Below the pieces are notes generated by a model. It searched no databases. It had not been told where the DNA came from and worked only from the letters and a program-made list of their open reading frames with translations. A program made the translations under genes and the position numbers. DNA of 64,000 bases from Hygrophila difformis (lineage: Eukaryota > Streptophyta > Magnoliopsida > Lamiales > Acanthaceae): the NCBI GenBank assembly GCA_030278955.1, contig JAOANR010000008.1, positions 36,898,148-36,962,147 of the forward strand, written 5' to 3'. Each line of letters starts with the position of its first letter. The stretch's first letter is position 1. Positions 22,647 through 31,478 of this stretch are shown in pieces.

Positions 22647-23817
22647 GCCTCCTAGAGTGACAATGATTAATCTCCAGCCTATAGGAAAATGCACTAAGTA
22701 TACATTCATGGACATGACTTATACCCAATTTAAACACTATCCAGAATTTCAGGCGTCATATACTTGTACTCCAGAAGAGTTGAATGTGGCTGTTTGGGCT
22801 ATCACTACAAATATTCTATGAAAGGTTGAAGCGAAAAACATGATTGTTTATGATGATAAAGAAATGAACTTGTCCAAGCTTGACATTGAAACACTGAGGG
22901 TTGATAGTGATATTGCGGATATTGTTATAAACTGTTATACGAAAGTGATCAACCGTCGTGAATTCGAAAGAGCCAACGGGAAAACAATGCTGAAATATTG
23001 TTTTTCATCATTATTTGCTGTGAGTCTGATATATACATACATATATATATTTAACTTCTTTTTGATGCATGAAATGTTGTATCTTTTGAAACAGACATTT
23101 GCAGAGGCAGAGGTGGATTCAAATTTACCATTAAAAGATGGTGCAGAACTTGTTGATTTATTCTTGAAAGATTTCAAGTTTTTTCCTGAAAAAATGATTG
23201 ATGTGGTGTTGAATGCAGAGAATGTAAGATACATTTTTGTTTTGATAATTTTATTTATATAGTTGATCATTATTAGATTCTAATTATATGTTTACTCAAT
23301 GTTCCAGTTCTTCTTCCCATATTGTCGAAAAAACCATTGGGTTGCTTTTTCTGTTGATATGAGGAAGAGAAAATTTTTTACTTCAACAGCAAGAATGCTG
23401 AAGGTGGGTGGACAGCAGATTATAAAGTTTTGAATAGGATATGGTATAACTTCAGGATGCTGGGAAATACATTGATGAAATCTCAAAAATGGTTTGCATC
23501 ATATCGTATGCTTTTCTCCCCTTTGGCAGAGCAGAAAGATCAGCACAGCTTTGGTGTTTTTGTCATGTCATATATGGATTATTGGGAAGGATTGATTATG
23601 GATGACATGTTGGCAGAAATGAAGAACAAAAGGTACAATCTGGCAAAAAGACAAGGTCTGCGCTCAAATATTGCTGTCAGATGTCAATCAACAGAAAGAT
23701 TTTGGGCTTGGAGAAGTGAATAGAGAGATGCATTTGGTTGCCCATCATAGTCAGTCATTTGAGGTAAAGAAACCAGCACCACCTAAGCCAAAAAAGGGTC
23801 GGAAAAAGAAACAATGA
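22647..23817 (+). pseudogene. Ulp1/C48-peptidase-like gene fragment, interrupted by the Athila insertion
   Basis: The frame opens directly at the Athila LTR end and the exon must continue beyond the left end of the Athila, outside the window. Introns 23020-23094 (GTGAGT...AACAG) and 23224-23307 (GTAAGA...TCCAG) are visible. Motifs suit plant transposon-associated SUMO-protease domains: DIVINCYTKVIN, NHWVAFSVDM (catalytic-His region) and HSFGVFVMSYMDYW. In this family the last motif normally reads DCGVFVM, so the catalytic Cys is Phe here. Other breaks are a TGA at about 22819, a lost base in the T-run near 23380, and a frame change before a basic tail (KPKKGRKKK). It is a dead copy and may belong to a MULE- or CACTA-type transposon. 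Confidence 0.6.
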
Positions 23818-23874
23818 TGAATGAAGTATTTTTTGATGAATGAATGAACTGTTTTTTTTATGCGATGGATGACA

Positions 23875-24010
23875 TCACTTAAATGTACACGTTTTGATTG
23901 CTGAAATGTACACTTTTTGATCGCTTAAATGTACATTGTTTCATCGCTTAAATATCTATTGTTTAATCGCTTAAATATATTGCACTTTTTGTGATTGCTT
24001 AAATGTACAT
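23875..24010. repeat. Short repeats with ATCGCTTAAATGTACA
   Basis: Five to six copies of (A/G)T(C/T)GCTTAAAT(G/A)TACA or close variants lie about 25-35 bp apart between the Ulp1-like fragment and the next ORF. The motif is shared with the arrays at 24625-24975 (inverted) and 26508-27520. Confidence 0.7.
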
Positions 24011-24593
24011 CTCTCTATTCTTACATGGGCATTGTAAATTATGGAGTATTATTCTCTATTTTGCTGATTTGAAGCGATTCGGTCAGGTTGGGATAGCTGA
24101 AAAAGGAACTGATGTGGATGTGGATCCTGAATTTCCTGAGCACATCAGAATTCTAAGGAAAAAAGTGCTACATGAGATAAGGCATAAGAACTGGCCCGTG
24201 CTGAGAAAGAATGCAAGACAGTACAGATTGATGAACAAGGCTGAGGCAGAGGAGTATATGAAATATGATCTGGCACAAGATATGTCTTATTTAAAGGAAG
24301 CCGTGGAGAGAGACATGGTGGGCGCTATGATGGAGCGTTACAGAACTTCTTATCTCGAACTTCTCATGGAAATGGATCAGAAGGCCCTGGAGTATTGTAA
24401 CACAGGAAATAAAAATAAGATCATGCATTATGAGTACAAACTCAGAAGTCTAATCTGCAAACGGATCAAAGGAGCATGGGAACTGAAGCTGGTGAGGATC
24501 ACCAATCCAGAATTTGTGAGAGATTACTTGAGGTTTGCACATAAACAGTTTGGCCTAAATGAACAAAAGAATCCTTTTCTAGAAAGCAGTTAG
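24003..24593 (+). CDS. Unrecognised protein, up to 196 residues
   Basis: An open frame ends at TAG 24591-24593. The first ~25 residues (MYISLFLHGH...) overlap the repeats and may not be coding; from LKRFGQVGIAEKG onward the composition is protein-like: charged, helical and rich in Glu, Lys and Arg (PEFPEHIRILRKKV, KAEAEEYMKYDLAQDMS, RYRTSYLELLMEMDQKALEY). No family was recognised. It sits between repeat arrays that share a motif, downstream of the Ulp1-like fragment and on the same strand, so it may be a second gene of the same transposon. A 3' splice site upstream cannot be excluded. Confidence 0.4.
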   Translation: MYISLFLHGHCKLWSIILYFADLKRFGQVGIAEKGTDVDVDPEFPEHIRILRKKVLHEIRHKNWPVLRKNARQYRLMNKAEAEEYMKYDLAQDMSYLKEAVERDMVGAMMERYRTSYLELLMEMDQKALEYCNTGNKNKIMHYEYKLRSLICKRIKGAWELKLVRITNPEFVRDYLRFAHKQFGLNEQKNPFLESS

Positions 24594-24624
24594 GAGAAAA
24601 CAGTTTGTGAAATGCTATACATTC

Positions 24625-24975
24625 ATTTAAGCGACAAACGTTGGTACATGTGATTATCAGCGACGTAACAATCAATTTTTCAGCGATGTATATAAAGCAT
24701 TTTAAGCGATGGTTAAATATTGTTTTCAGTGATGGACATGAAGCATTTTAAGCGATTGTGAAAGATCGTCATTTTGATTTTATGTATGTTTCTGAGTTCT
24801 GAGTTATGTTGTGATATGTTTCTCTTTTTCTGAGTTTTCTGAAAATTCATATTTATACATTCTTTTAAGCGACAAATGTTTGTACATGTGATTATCAGCG
24901 ACGTCACGATCAATTTTTCAGCGATATGTATTGGGAATTTTAAGCGATGGTGATAGGTTGTTTTCAGCGATGGAA
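24625..24975. repeat. TTTAAGCGAT/TTTCAGCGAT repeats, inverted relative to the flanking arrays
   Basis: About ten copies of TTTAAGCGA or TTTCAGCGA, the reverse complement of the TCGCTTAAA/TCGCTGAAA motif at 23875-24010 and 26508-27520. A longer unit (GCGACAAACGTT...CATGTGATTATCAGCGACGT) occurs twice, near 24632 and 24868. Confidence 0.7.
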
Positions 24976-25065
24976 AGAAAAATATTTCATTTTATGGAAT
25001 GGCCTAAATGAAATGGGCCTAAATAAAATGAAATGGGCCTCGAAATTTTTTTAAACTGTGACCCT

Positions 25066-25072
25066 TATAAAT
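25066..25072 (+). promoter_or_regulatory. TATA box with AAACCCTAA boxes downstream
   Basis: TATAAAT lies 84 bp before the ATG at 25156. AAACCCTAA and AAACCCTAAT, telo-box-like elements common in plant promoters and leaders, lie between. This supports a real transcription unit at 25156. Confidence 0.45.
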
Positions 25073-25155
25073 GGAATCACATTCATTTCTCGAAACTTCA
25101 TTTGTAAACCCTAATTTCTCAAAACCCTAATCGGAATCACCTTCATTTCTCAGAA

Positions 25156-26233
25156 ATGTCGTCCAAAAGAAGATGCACGGGAGAGAGTTCCAGTTCCAGT
25201 TTGTTGACACAATGCTGGGAGATGTTCGGGAATTATCTGCAGGATACACATCCGACGTGTGATCAAGCGCGCGTACTGAACGATTTAATAGAAAAAATGT
25301 TAGACGTTGGGCTTGCGCCGAAGAAGTATCGATCTTCTTGTTGAAACACATGTATTTCTTATGAAAATTACAACTGAGTATGCTGAAGAACCTTTGATTT
25401 ATGTTTTGAATTGTTTTATGGTTTTAATGGTTAGAATGGTTTTGGTTGGAATTGTTTTGAACTGATTTATGGTTTTTAATGCTGTTTTGAACTGAGTATG
25501 GTTGTTCTAGGGTTACGAATTGTTTCAGTGATTATGTTTGAACTGTTTGAACTGATTATGGTTGTTCTAGGGTTATAAGTTGTTTAAGTGATTATGGTTG
25601 TTTTAGTGCTATGAATTGTTTTGTACTGATTATTATTGTTTTAGTTATTTGTTTTGAACTGATTATGGTTGTTTATAGGGTTATGAATTGTTTCAGTGGT
25701 TATGGTTGTTTTAGTGCTATGAATTGTTTTTGTACTGATTATGGTTGTTTTAGTGATTGTTTTGAACTGATTATGGTTGTTTCTAGGGTTGTTTCAGTGC
25801 TATGAATTGTTTTGTACTGATTATGACATCTTATATTTACATCTTATATGTTAATAAGCTATCTTTCTTATATGTTGAAACACAGGAATTTCTTCTGAAA
25901 CTTTTAACTGAGTATCCTTGTATTAAGGCTGCTGAAAAATCTTATAACATCATGTATCCCCACTTCCAAGCTCTGGATATTCATATTGATGTCCTCAAAA
26001 ATGAAGACAGATCTAATGGTGCTGATGTAAACAGACGTTCATTTGACCCCACACAGCTGCGTGAAATGTGGAACCATTATCGCAGCGTTAAAGTCTCATT
26101 TGCAAATACTCCAGGGAAGTTGAATGAACGTAAAAAGGCTTTTACAAATATGTGGAAAGATCTGATTCATAGGCTTAGGGTGATGTATCAAGCCATCTTT
26201 CAGCCTCCTCAGGAGTCTTCCCCTGCTGTTTAA
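25156..26233 (+). pseudogene. Unrecognised small two-exon gene or its remnant
   Basis: Exon 1 starts at the ATG 25156 (MSSKRRCTGESS, then LLTQCWEMFGNYL and VLNDLIEKML) and loses its frame near 25320. Exon 2 is about 25886-26233, after the acceptor ACACAG: EFLLKLLTEYPCIKAAEK, PTQLREMWNHYRSVKVSF, ending PPQESSPAV and TAA. The start of exon 2 is duplicated at 25341-25390, where the acceptor is mutated, so exon 1 now runs into a broken exon copy. No family was recognised. The 5' end has a TATA box and AAACCCTAA elements. Whether a working splice form exists cannot be told from the sequence. Confidence 0.35.
25380..25830. repeat. Degenerate minisatellite in the intron of the 25156 gene
   Basis: Repeats of the type TGATTATGGTTGTT(T/C)TAG...GTTATGAATTGTTT, about 35-75 bp per unit, run through the intron. 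The same type of sequence resumes at 26240-26500 after exon 2. The ORFs inside (for example 25611-25805) are products of the repeat. Confidence 0.65.
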
Positions 26234-26507
26234 TATGTTTCGAATGGTTTTTTTAGAACTGATTTGGTAATGTTTTTGTGACTTGTTTCAATGATTTTGA
26301 ATGATTTTGTGATGTTTTATGACTTTGAATGGTGGTGTTGAATGTTTTATGACTTTGACTGGTTTTGTGATTGAATGAAATGTTTTGCTTGGAATTTGAT
26401 TTATGGTTTGAATTGTTTTATGGTTTGAATGATTATGGTTCGGTTGGAATTATAACTGATTTAACTGATTTAGTGTTATGAATTGTTTCAGTGATTATGG
26501 TTTTTAT

Positions 26508-27520
26508 GATGTATCGCTGAAAAGTATATAGTGAACTCGCTTAAAGGAATAGTTGTTCATCGCTGAAAAGTTATAACATCTCTTCAAAGTATATTAGTAT
26601 CTTGACGAAAATAGTTGCACTTCTCGGGGAAAGGAATTTCATGTCATCGCTGAAAATAATGGTACAATCTCGATGAAATGAAGCACATTTCATCGCTGAA
26701 AAGAATAACTATCTATCTCTGAAAATAATGATACAAATTAATATAATTTGTGTCAGTAATATGTTTTAATTAGAAATTAATAATTTCGTTAAAAATAAAA
26801 ACATATGATGTATCGCTGAAAAGAATATAGTGAACTCGCTTAAAGAGTTTACTATTCATCGCTTTAAAGAGTACGTATACATCGCTGAAAAGATATAACA
26901 TCTCTGCAAAGTGTATTAGTATCTCGACGAAAATAGTTGCACATTTCGGGGAAAGGAATTTCAAGTCATAGCTGAAAATAATGGTACACTCTCGATGAAA
27001 TGAAGCACATTCTATCGCTGAAAAGTATAACGTACTATCGCTGAAATAATGATATAAATTAATATAATTTGAGTCAGTAATATGTTTTAATTTGGAATTA
27101 ATAATTTCGTTAAAAATAAAAACATATAATGTATCGTTGAAAAGTATATAGTGAACTCGCTTAAATGAATAGTTGTTCATCGCTGAAAAGATATAACATC
27201 TCTGCAAAGTGTAGTATCTTGACGAAAACAGTTGCACATCTCGGGGAAAGGAATTTCAAGTCATCGCTGAAAATAATGGTACACACTCGATGAAATGAAG
27301 CACATTCCATCGCTGAAAAGTATAATGTACTATCGCTGAAAATAATGATACAAATTAATATAATTTGTGTCAGTAATATGTTTTAATTCGGAATTAATAA
27401 TTTCGTTAAAAATAAAAACATATGATGTATCGCTGAAAAGAATATAGTGAAGTCGCTTAAAGAACTCGCTGAAAATAATGATACAAATTAATATAATTTG
27501 TGTCAGTAATATTTTAGTGA
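26508..27520. repeat. Tandem array of ~300-bp units rich in TCGCTGAAA
   Basis: Units start GATGTATCGCTGAAAAG at 26508, 26809 and about 27128, with a truncated one at 27423 (spacings about 301, 319 and 295 bp). Each unit has the same order: ACTCGCTTAAA, CATCGCTGAAAAG, TCTCGGGGAAAGGAATTTCA, TCTCGATGAAATGAAGCACAT, AATATAATTTGTGTCAGTAATAT. It could be the subterminal region of a DNA transposon or a short satellite. The - strand ORF at 26770-27237 is a by-product. Confidence 0.8.
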
Positions 27521-27539
27521 ATTTTTCTGTTGTAAGATA

Positions 27540-28389
27540 TTTTAGGATACAAATCCGTTTAAGATATGCAGTAAATCCGTTAAAGATACGTACTAATCCG
27601 TTAATTTCGTAATTAATAAAACTGTTCCATATTTTAACTGGACAACTTTACCCTTTTGCATTTACGACCCTTGGATTTTAATTGGACGCTCAAGATTTTC
27701 GCCTTGATGTGCTGCGATTTGATGCAATCGCACCTTAACCGGACCCCAATCATATATACTCCCTAAATCTATAATATATATATAATCTAATATTTAATTT
27801 CAACATACTCAATCATATCATATATACTCCCTAATTCTATAATCTATAATACTTTGAAATTTTAAATTATTTCCATTAATATCATTCATACATATATTCA
27901 TAAAATCAAATATAAAATGATATTCCATCATTAATTAAAAAGTGAAAAATAAACGAATGAAAATAGAGTGTACGAAGGCCAAATTAAGATTCCAACTCTA
28001 GCATGATATTTAAGTTTAAAAAGATATATATATTATAACGTAATTTGATTAATGTCAATATTATGTATATCATATAAATAAATTTAAAAACTAAGTTTTT
28101 TTAGTGAACAATTTAAAAAATAAGTTTACGATAATATAATTATTATAGTAAATAACTTAATTAATAAATTATTAATAAGATAATTTGTGTATCAATTATA
28201 TAACCTAATTTTTTTTCCTTATATAACGATATTTTTTAATGTTGAATGTTTTTTCAACTATGATTCATTTCTATACGCCTAAAAATCTATGATCCGTTTG
28301 TGTTAAAAAATTATTAAATTATCATATTTTTATTATTTTATTTTGTAATTGACTTTGAATAAATGCACCAATTATTCAAATTATACATA
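27540..28389. other. AT-rich DNA, no gene seen
   Basis: Very AT-rich sequence with only a few TATATA-type simple runs. No coding frame or repeat structure was found. Confidence 0.6.
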
Positions 28390-28951
28390 TCTATATATTA
28401 AAAAAAGATAGATAATGATGCCAAATGATATATATTATAACCTAATTCCATGAATGCCGATATTAAATATATAATTTATCTTGCTATGATATGTAAAACA
28501 TAACCTAACCTACTAAATAAAAATATTTTAAAATTAATTCCGACTATGGCTTTGGGTAAATAAATTAAGCTTAACCTCATATATTATGAAAATTATTTCA
28601 ATTTTACTCTCATAAATTTAATTTAATAAAAACATTGGACTTTATTTAAATTTATATACAAAAAAACTAAACTAATTTTTTTGAATTTGTTTATCTCATG
28701 TAAATCATGGTGAACATTTATCATGCAATCTGAACATTTTGTGTAGAGATATTTTACTTTACACCTTTATCGGGAGGTTTATTTTTTATCGTTATTTTTT
28801 GTCACAATTTTGCTCAATAACGTATAGTCGAAAAATGAGCCAATTAAGTTTATATAATAATATATTCGAATTCTTAAAATATTATGTTATTTTTTAATAA
28901 AATAAAAAGATAAATATTACTTCACGCACATTGCACGGACGGGTGTGCTAG
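28390..28951 (+). mobile_element. Putative small non-autonomous Helitron
   Basis: The 3' end is CACGCACATTGCACGG (imperfect hairpin), then ACGGGTGTGCTAG followed by T, a typical plant Helitron terminus with CTAG at 28948-28951. The best 5' end is TCTATATATTAAAA at 28390, preceded by A, so the element would sit between A and T as Helitrons do. The interior is AT-rich and non-coding. The 5' end is less certain than the 3' end. Confidence 0.4.
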
Positions 28952-29870
28952 TTATTGAAATAGAGAGTCGATGGAAGCTGATGATTAAGCAAGTCCAAGT
29001 GCACCAACAAACTTTAGCAGGCAAGGCAGGTGTAAGAGAGCGACAATAGGCTTCAATTAGAAAGCCATGGCGATTTTCACATTCAGACCAGCAACGCTGA
29101 TCCACCTTTTCCCCATCACATACTTACCCATACATAGCCTAAAATTTTAAGAAACTATTAATGGGACGAAAGGAGTAACATAAGAAATAAAATAAATATT
29201 AGTTCAAATATATTATGAAATAAGTAAAGCAAATACAAATTCAAGTAAATTATAAAGTAGAAAAATAAACATGTTTTATTATTAGTATTCCATAATTTCG
29301 GATACGGTACTTTATGTAGGGATAATTAGTATTAAATGCATGGATACATTAGTGTTAAAAAATGTAACTTAATAATTTATATAATGTGATTGCAATGAGT
29401 TTACAACGTTATTTTTTTTTATGTGTGATTTACTGATATGTAATTGTATGTTGGGTAGGTTTAATAATTTATATAATGTGATTGAAGGTTTAATATATTT
29501 ATATAATGTGATTGAAGGTTTAATATATTTATTTATTAATGTGATTTGATGGGTAGGTTTGGTGATTAATATTTAATTATTTTTTAAAATAGAAATAAAA
29601 TAAAAATGTTGAACAAGAAAAAAAAAAGAAAATATGACATAAATAATGGCGCAGAATGAATATTATTTATTTTAATTACATAAAATTAAAAATAATTGAA
29701 AAAAACTATAATATGCCGTCAAAACGAGTCATTTCCACTTTTAGGCAACTCCGGTCCGAATTCCCACCTAATAACTTAAATTTGGGCTCGAAATCCTTTT
29801 AATGGTCCATTTCCCTAAATCAAAATATTGTGGCCCAAAAGTGCAATGACCTCATTCTGGTGGCCTATAT
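28952..29870. other. AT-rich DNA, no gene recognised
   Basis: A ~190-bp less AT-rich stretch (28920-29110) could encode a short Cys-rich peptide on the - strand, but nothing supports it as a gene. ATGGGACGAAAGGAGTA at 29160 resembles one Stowaway terminus without a clear partner. ATAATGTGATTGAAGGTTTAATATATTT is repeated in tandem near 29470-29530. Confidence 0.4.
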
Positions 29871-29884
29871 TAGTTATTATATCT

Positions 29885-30075
29885 ATTTTTTAATATTTTG
29901 GTAAAAATTATGTAAAATTTAAATTATAAAATTATACGATTAGACGAATCTAACAAAACCGAACTTGACTATTTTTTCCAAATATAAACTTAAAATAGTA
30001 TTTTTTGAAGAGCTACTTAAAATAATATTCAATCATAAAATTGAACAATGAGTTGTATTAAAATGTCAATCAGAA
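29885..30075. mobile_element. MITE-like copy, same family as 38829-39088 and 39713-39972
   Basis: The core ATTAGACGAATCTAACAAAACCGAACTTGACTA and the later TTGAACAATGAGTTGTATTAAAA match the two copies in the resistance-gene introns. The termini here are decayed, so the ends are approximate. Confidence 0.5.
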
Positions 30076-30089
30076 CGTTAGAATGTGAG

Positions 30090-30671
30090 GGGGAGAGTAT
30101 TATTTAGTTTATGAATACAAGAAAGAGTACAAAGTCTTACACTGCAATCTGCAATGAATGTGAAGGGACAAATAGTTCATAAAGAATTCCACATTTTAGG
30201 TGTAGAGGCCCATGGATAAAACATATTCGAGTATATCCCAAGTCAGTAATCAACTCTGAGTACTTTTCAGATCATAAAAATAAGTTGAAATGTAGAAGGA
30301 AATTTTTGGTGGAACACGTAAATAGCTGTTGTCCTTAGGAAACAGAAAAACAGAGTAAAATGAATTTGTTGATCATAGAGCTAATCATTTCATGGATATT
30401 AAGTAATAAAAGAAATTTCATAGAAATTGGTTGTGTTCCCAATTTTCATTGTAGAGAAAAAAAAAGTACTAGTAATGAATATAGAATGTCAACAACCAAG
30501 CAAGAGATGAATCACCATTTTATATTGTTTCTTCTTCTTCTTCCTCCTCCATAATCTCATTTGAAGTTGATTCCTGAAATGTTGAAGGATGAAAAGTGAA
30601 CCATTTAATTGAATTATGATTCGTGAAGTAAAGCAAGCAAACAGAATAACAAAACATGTTCTAACTATTCA
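30090..30671. other. Downstream flank of the NBS-LRR gene, no gene seen
   Basis: No coding frame was recognised. For the - strand resistance gene, which ends at 30672, this is the 3' side and should include its 3' untranslated region. A TTC/CTC-rich run lies at 30528-30550. Confidence 0.5.
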
Positions 30672-30799
30672 TTATTTCACCTTTGCTCTGGAGGCAATGT
30701 GCCGACATATGAAATCGTTCAAGTCTTCAATTTCATCATGCTTTTCGTTTTCAATGCCATCTATATATATGTCCACCAAATTTGGAGCTATTAGGGATC
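30672..30799 (-). pseudogene. Last 41 codons of the NBS-LRR gene, cut off by the copia insertion
   Basis: From the copia TSD leftward, the - strand reads LIAPNLVDIYIDGIENEK...ASRAKVK and stops at TAA 30674-30672. The frame is continuous with the exon end at 36139 once the copia element and one GGATC are removed, so this is the original C-terminus. Confidence 0.75.
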
Positions 30800-31459
30800 T
30801 GTTGGGAATTCTCCAAACACTTCACAAGTTCAAAATTTGCAGCGGACAAACAATTCCCAAGTTGTTAGAATTTCGCAGGAACATTAACAAAAACAAGCAA
30901 ACAATGAACACAAGGATTTACGTGGAAAACCCTTCCAATTCGAAAGGTAAAAACCACGAGGCTCTTGAGCCTATCTCAAATCCACTATCACCAAAGGAGA
31001 TTACACCAAAGTCTGCTCAAATCACAACAAAAGATGTGGCCTTACAACAACACAAAGTCACCACAATCTCAACTCCACCAAGAACACCAAATCGGAAAAT
31101 AAGAACTCAAAACTGCAGCCCCGAACAGAAAATTATACAAAAATTTCTAACCGTTGAAATTCGATTTCCACCGTACAAAATCAAGAACAAGATGTCCCGC
31201 ACCTGCTGTAAAAATTTCAACCCGATCGGACAAGGTTTGGTGTGCCGATTGGCCGGAAATCAGAAACTGGACGGAGAGGTTTTGTTGCTGCGTTTTGCTC
31301 TCTTTTCTTTCTCTTGTTTTCTCTCTATGGCTGCTGTGTTGTGTGGAATAATTGACAGCTCTCCTCTCAATAATGAAGGCTGCCCAAGTCTCTCTCACCA
31401 ATAATGAAGATTGCCCAATTTACAATTATTTTGTTGACTAAGTTGGGAGGACCCCAACA
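30800..31459 (-). repeat. Copia 3' LTR (left)
   Basis: 660 bp, TGTTGGG...CCCAACA. The offset to the other LTR is constant at 4679 bases from start to end, so no indel separates them. ORFs seen in it are LTR by-products. Confidence 0.95.
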
Positions 31460-31476
31460 AATCTCCCCCTCCTCCC
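31460..31476 (-). promoter_or_regulatory. Copia polypurine tract
   Basis: On the - strand the sequence reads GGGAGGAGGGGGAGATT directly before the 3' LTR. It is the plus-strand DNA primer site. Confidence 0.85.
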
Positions 31477-31478
31477 GA

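Noticed and set aside
28917..29105. 62-residue Cys-rich - strand ORF at the small Helitron's 3' end
   Set aside because: Part of it lies in the Helitron terminus; no family resemblance, signal or splice context was seen.
30616..31404. 262-residue + strand ORF
   Set aside because: Most of it is the copia LTR; the same frame appears in the second LTR at 35479. The first part is the antisense of the resistance-gene end.
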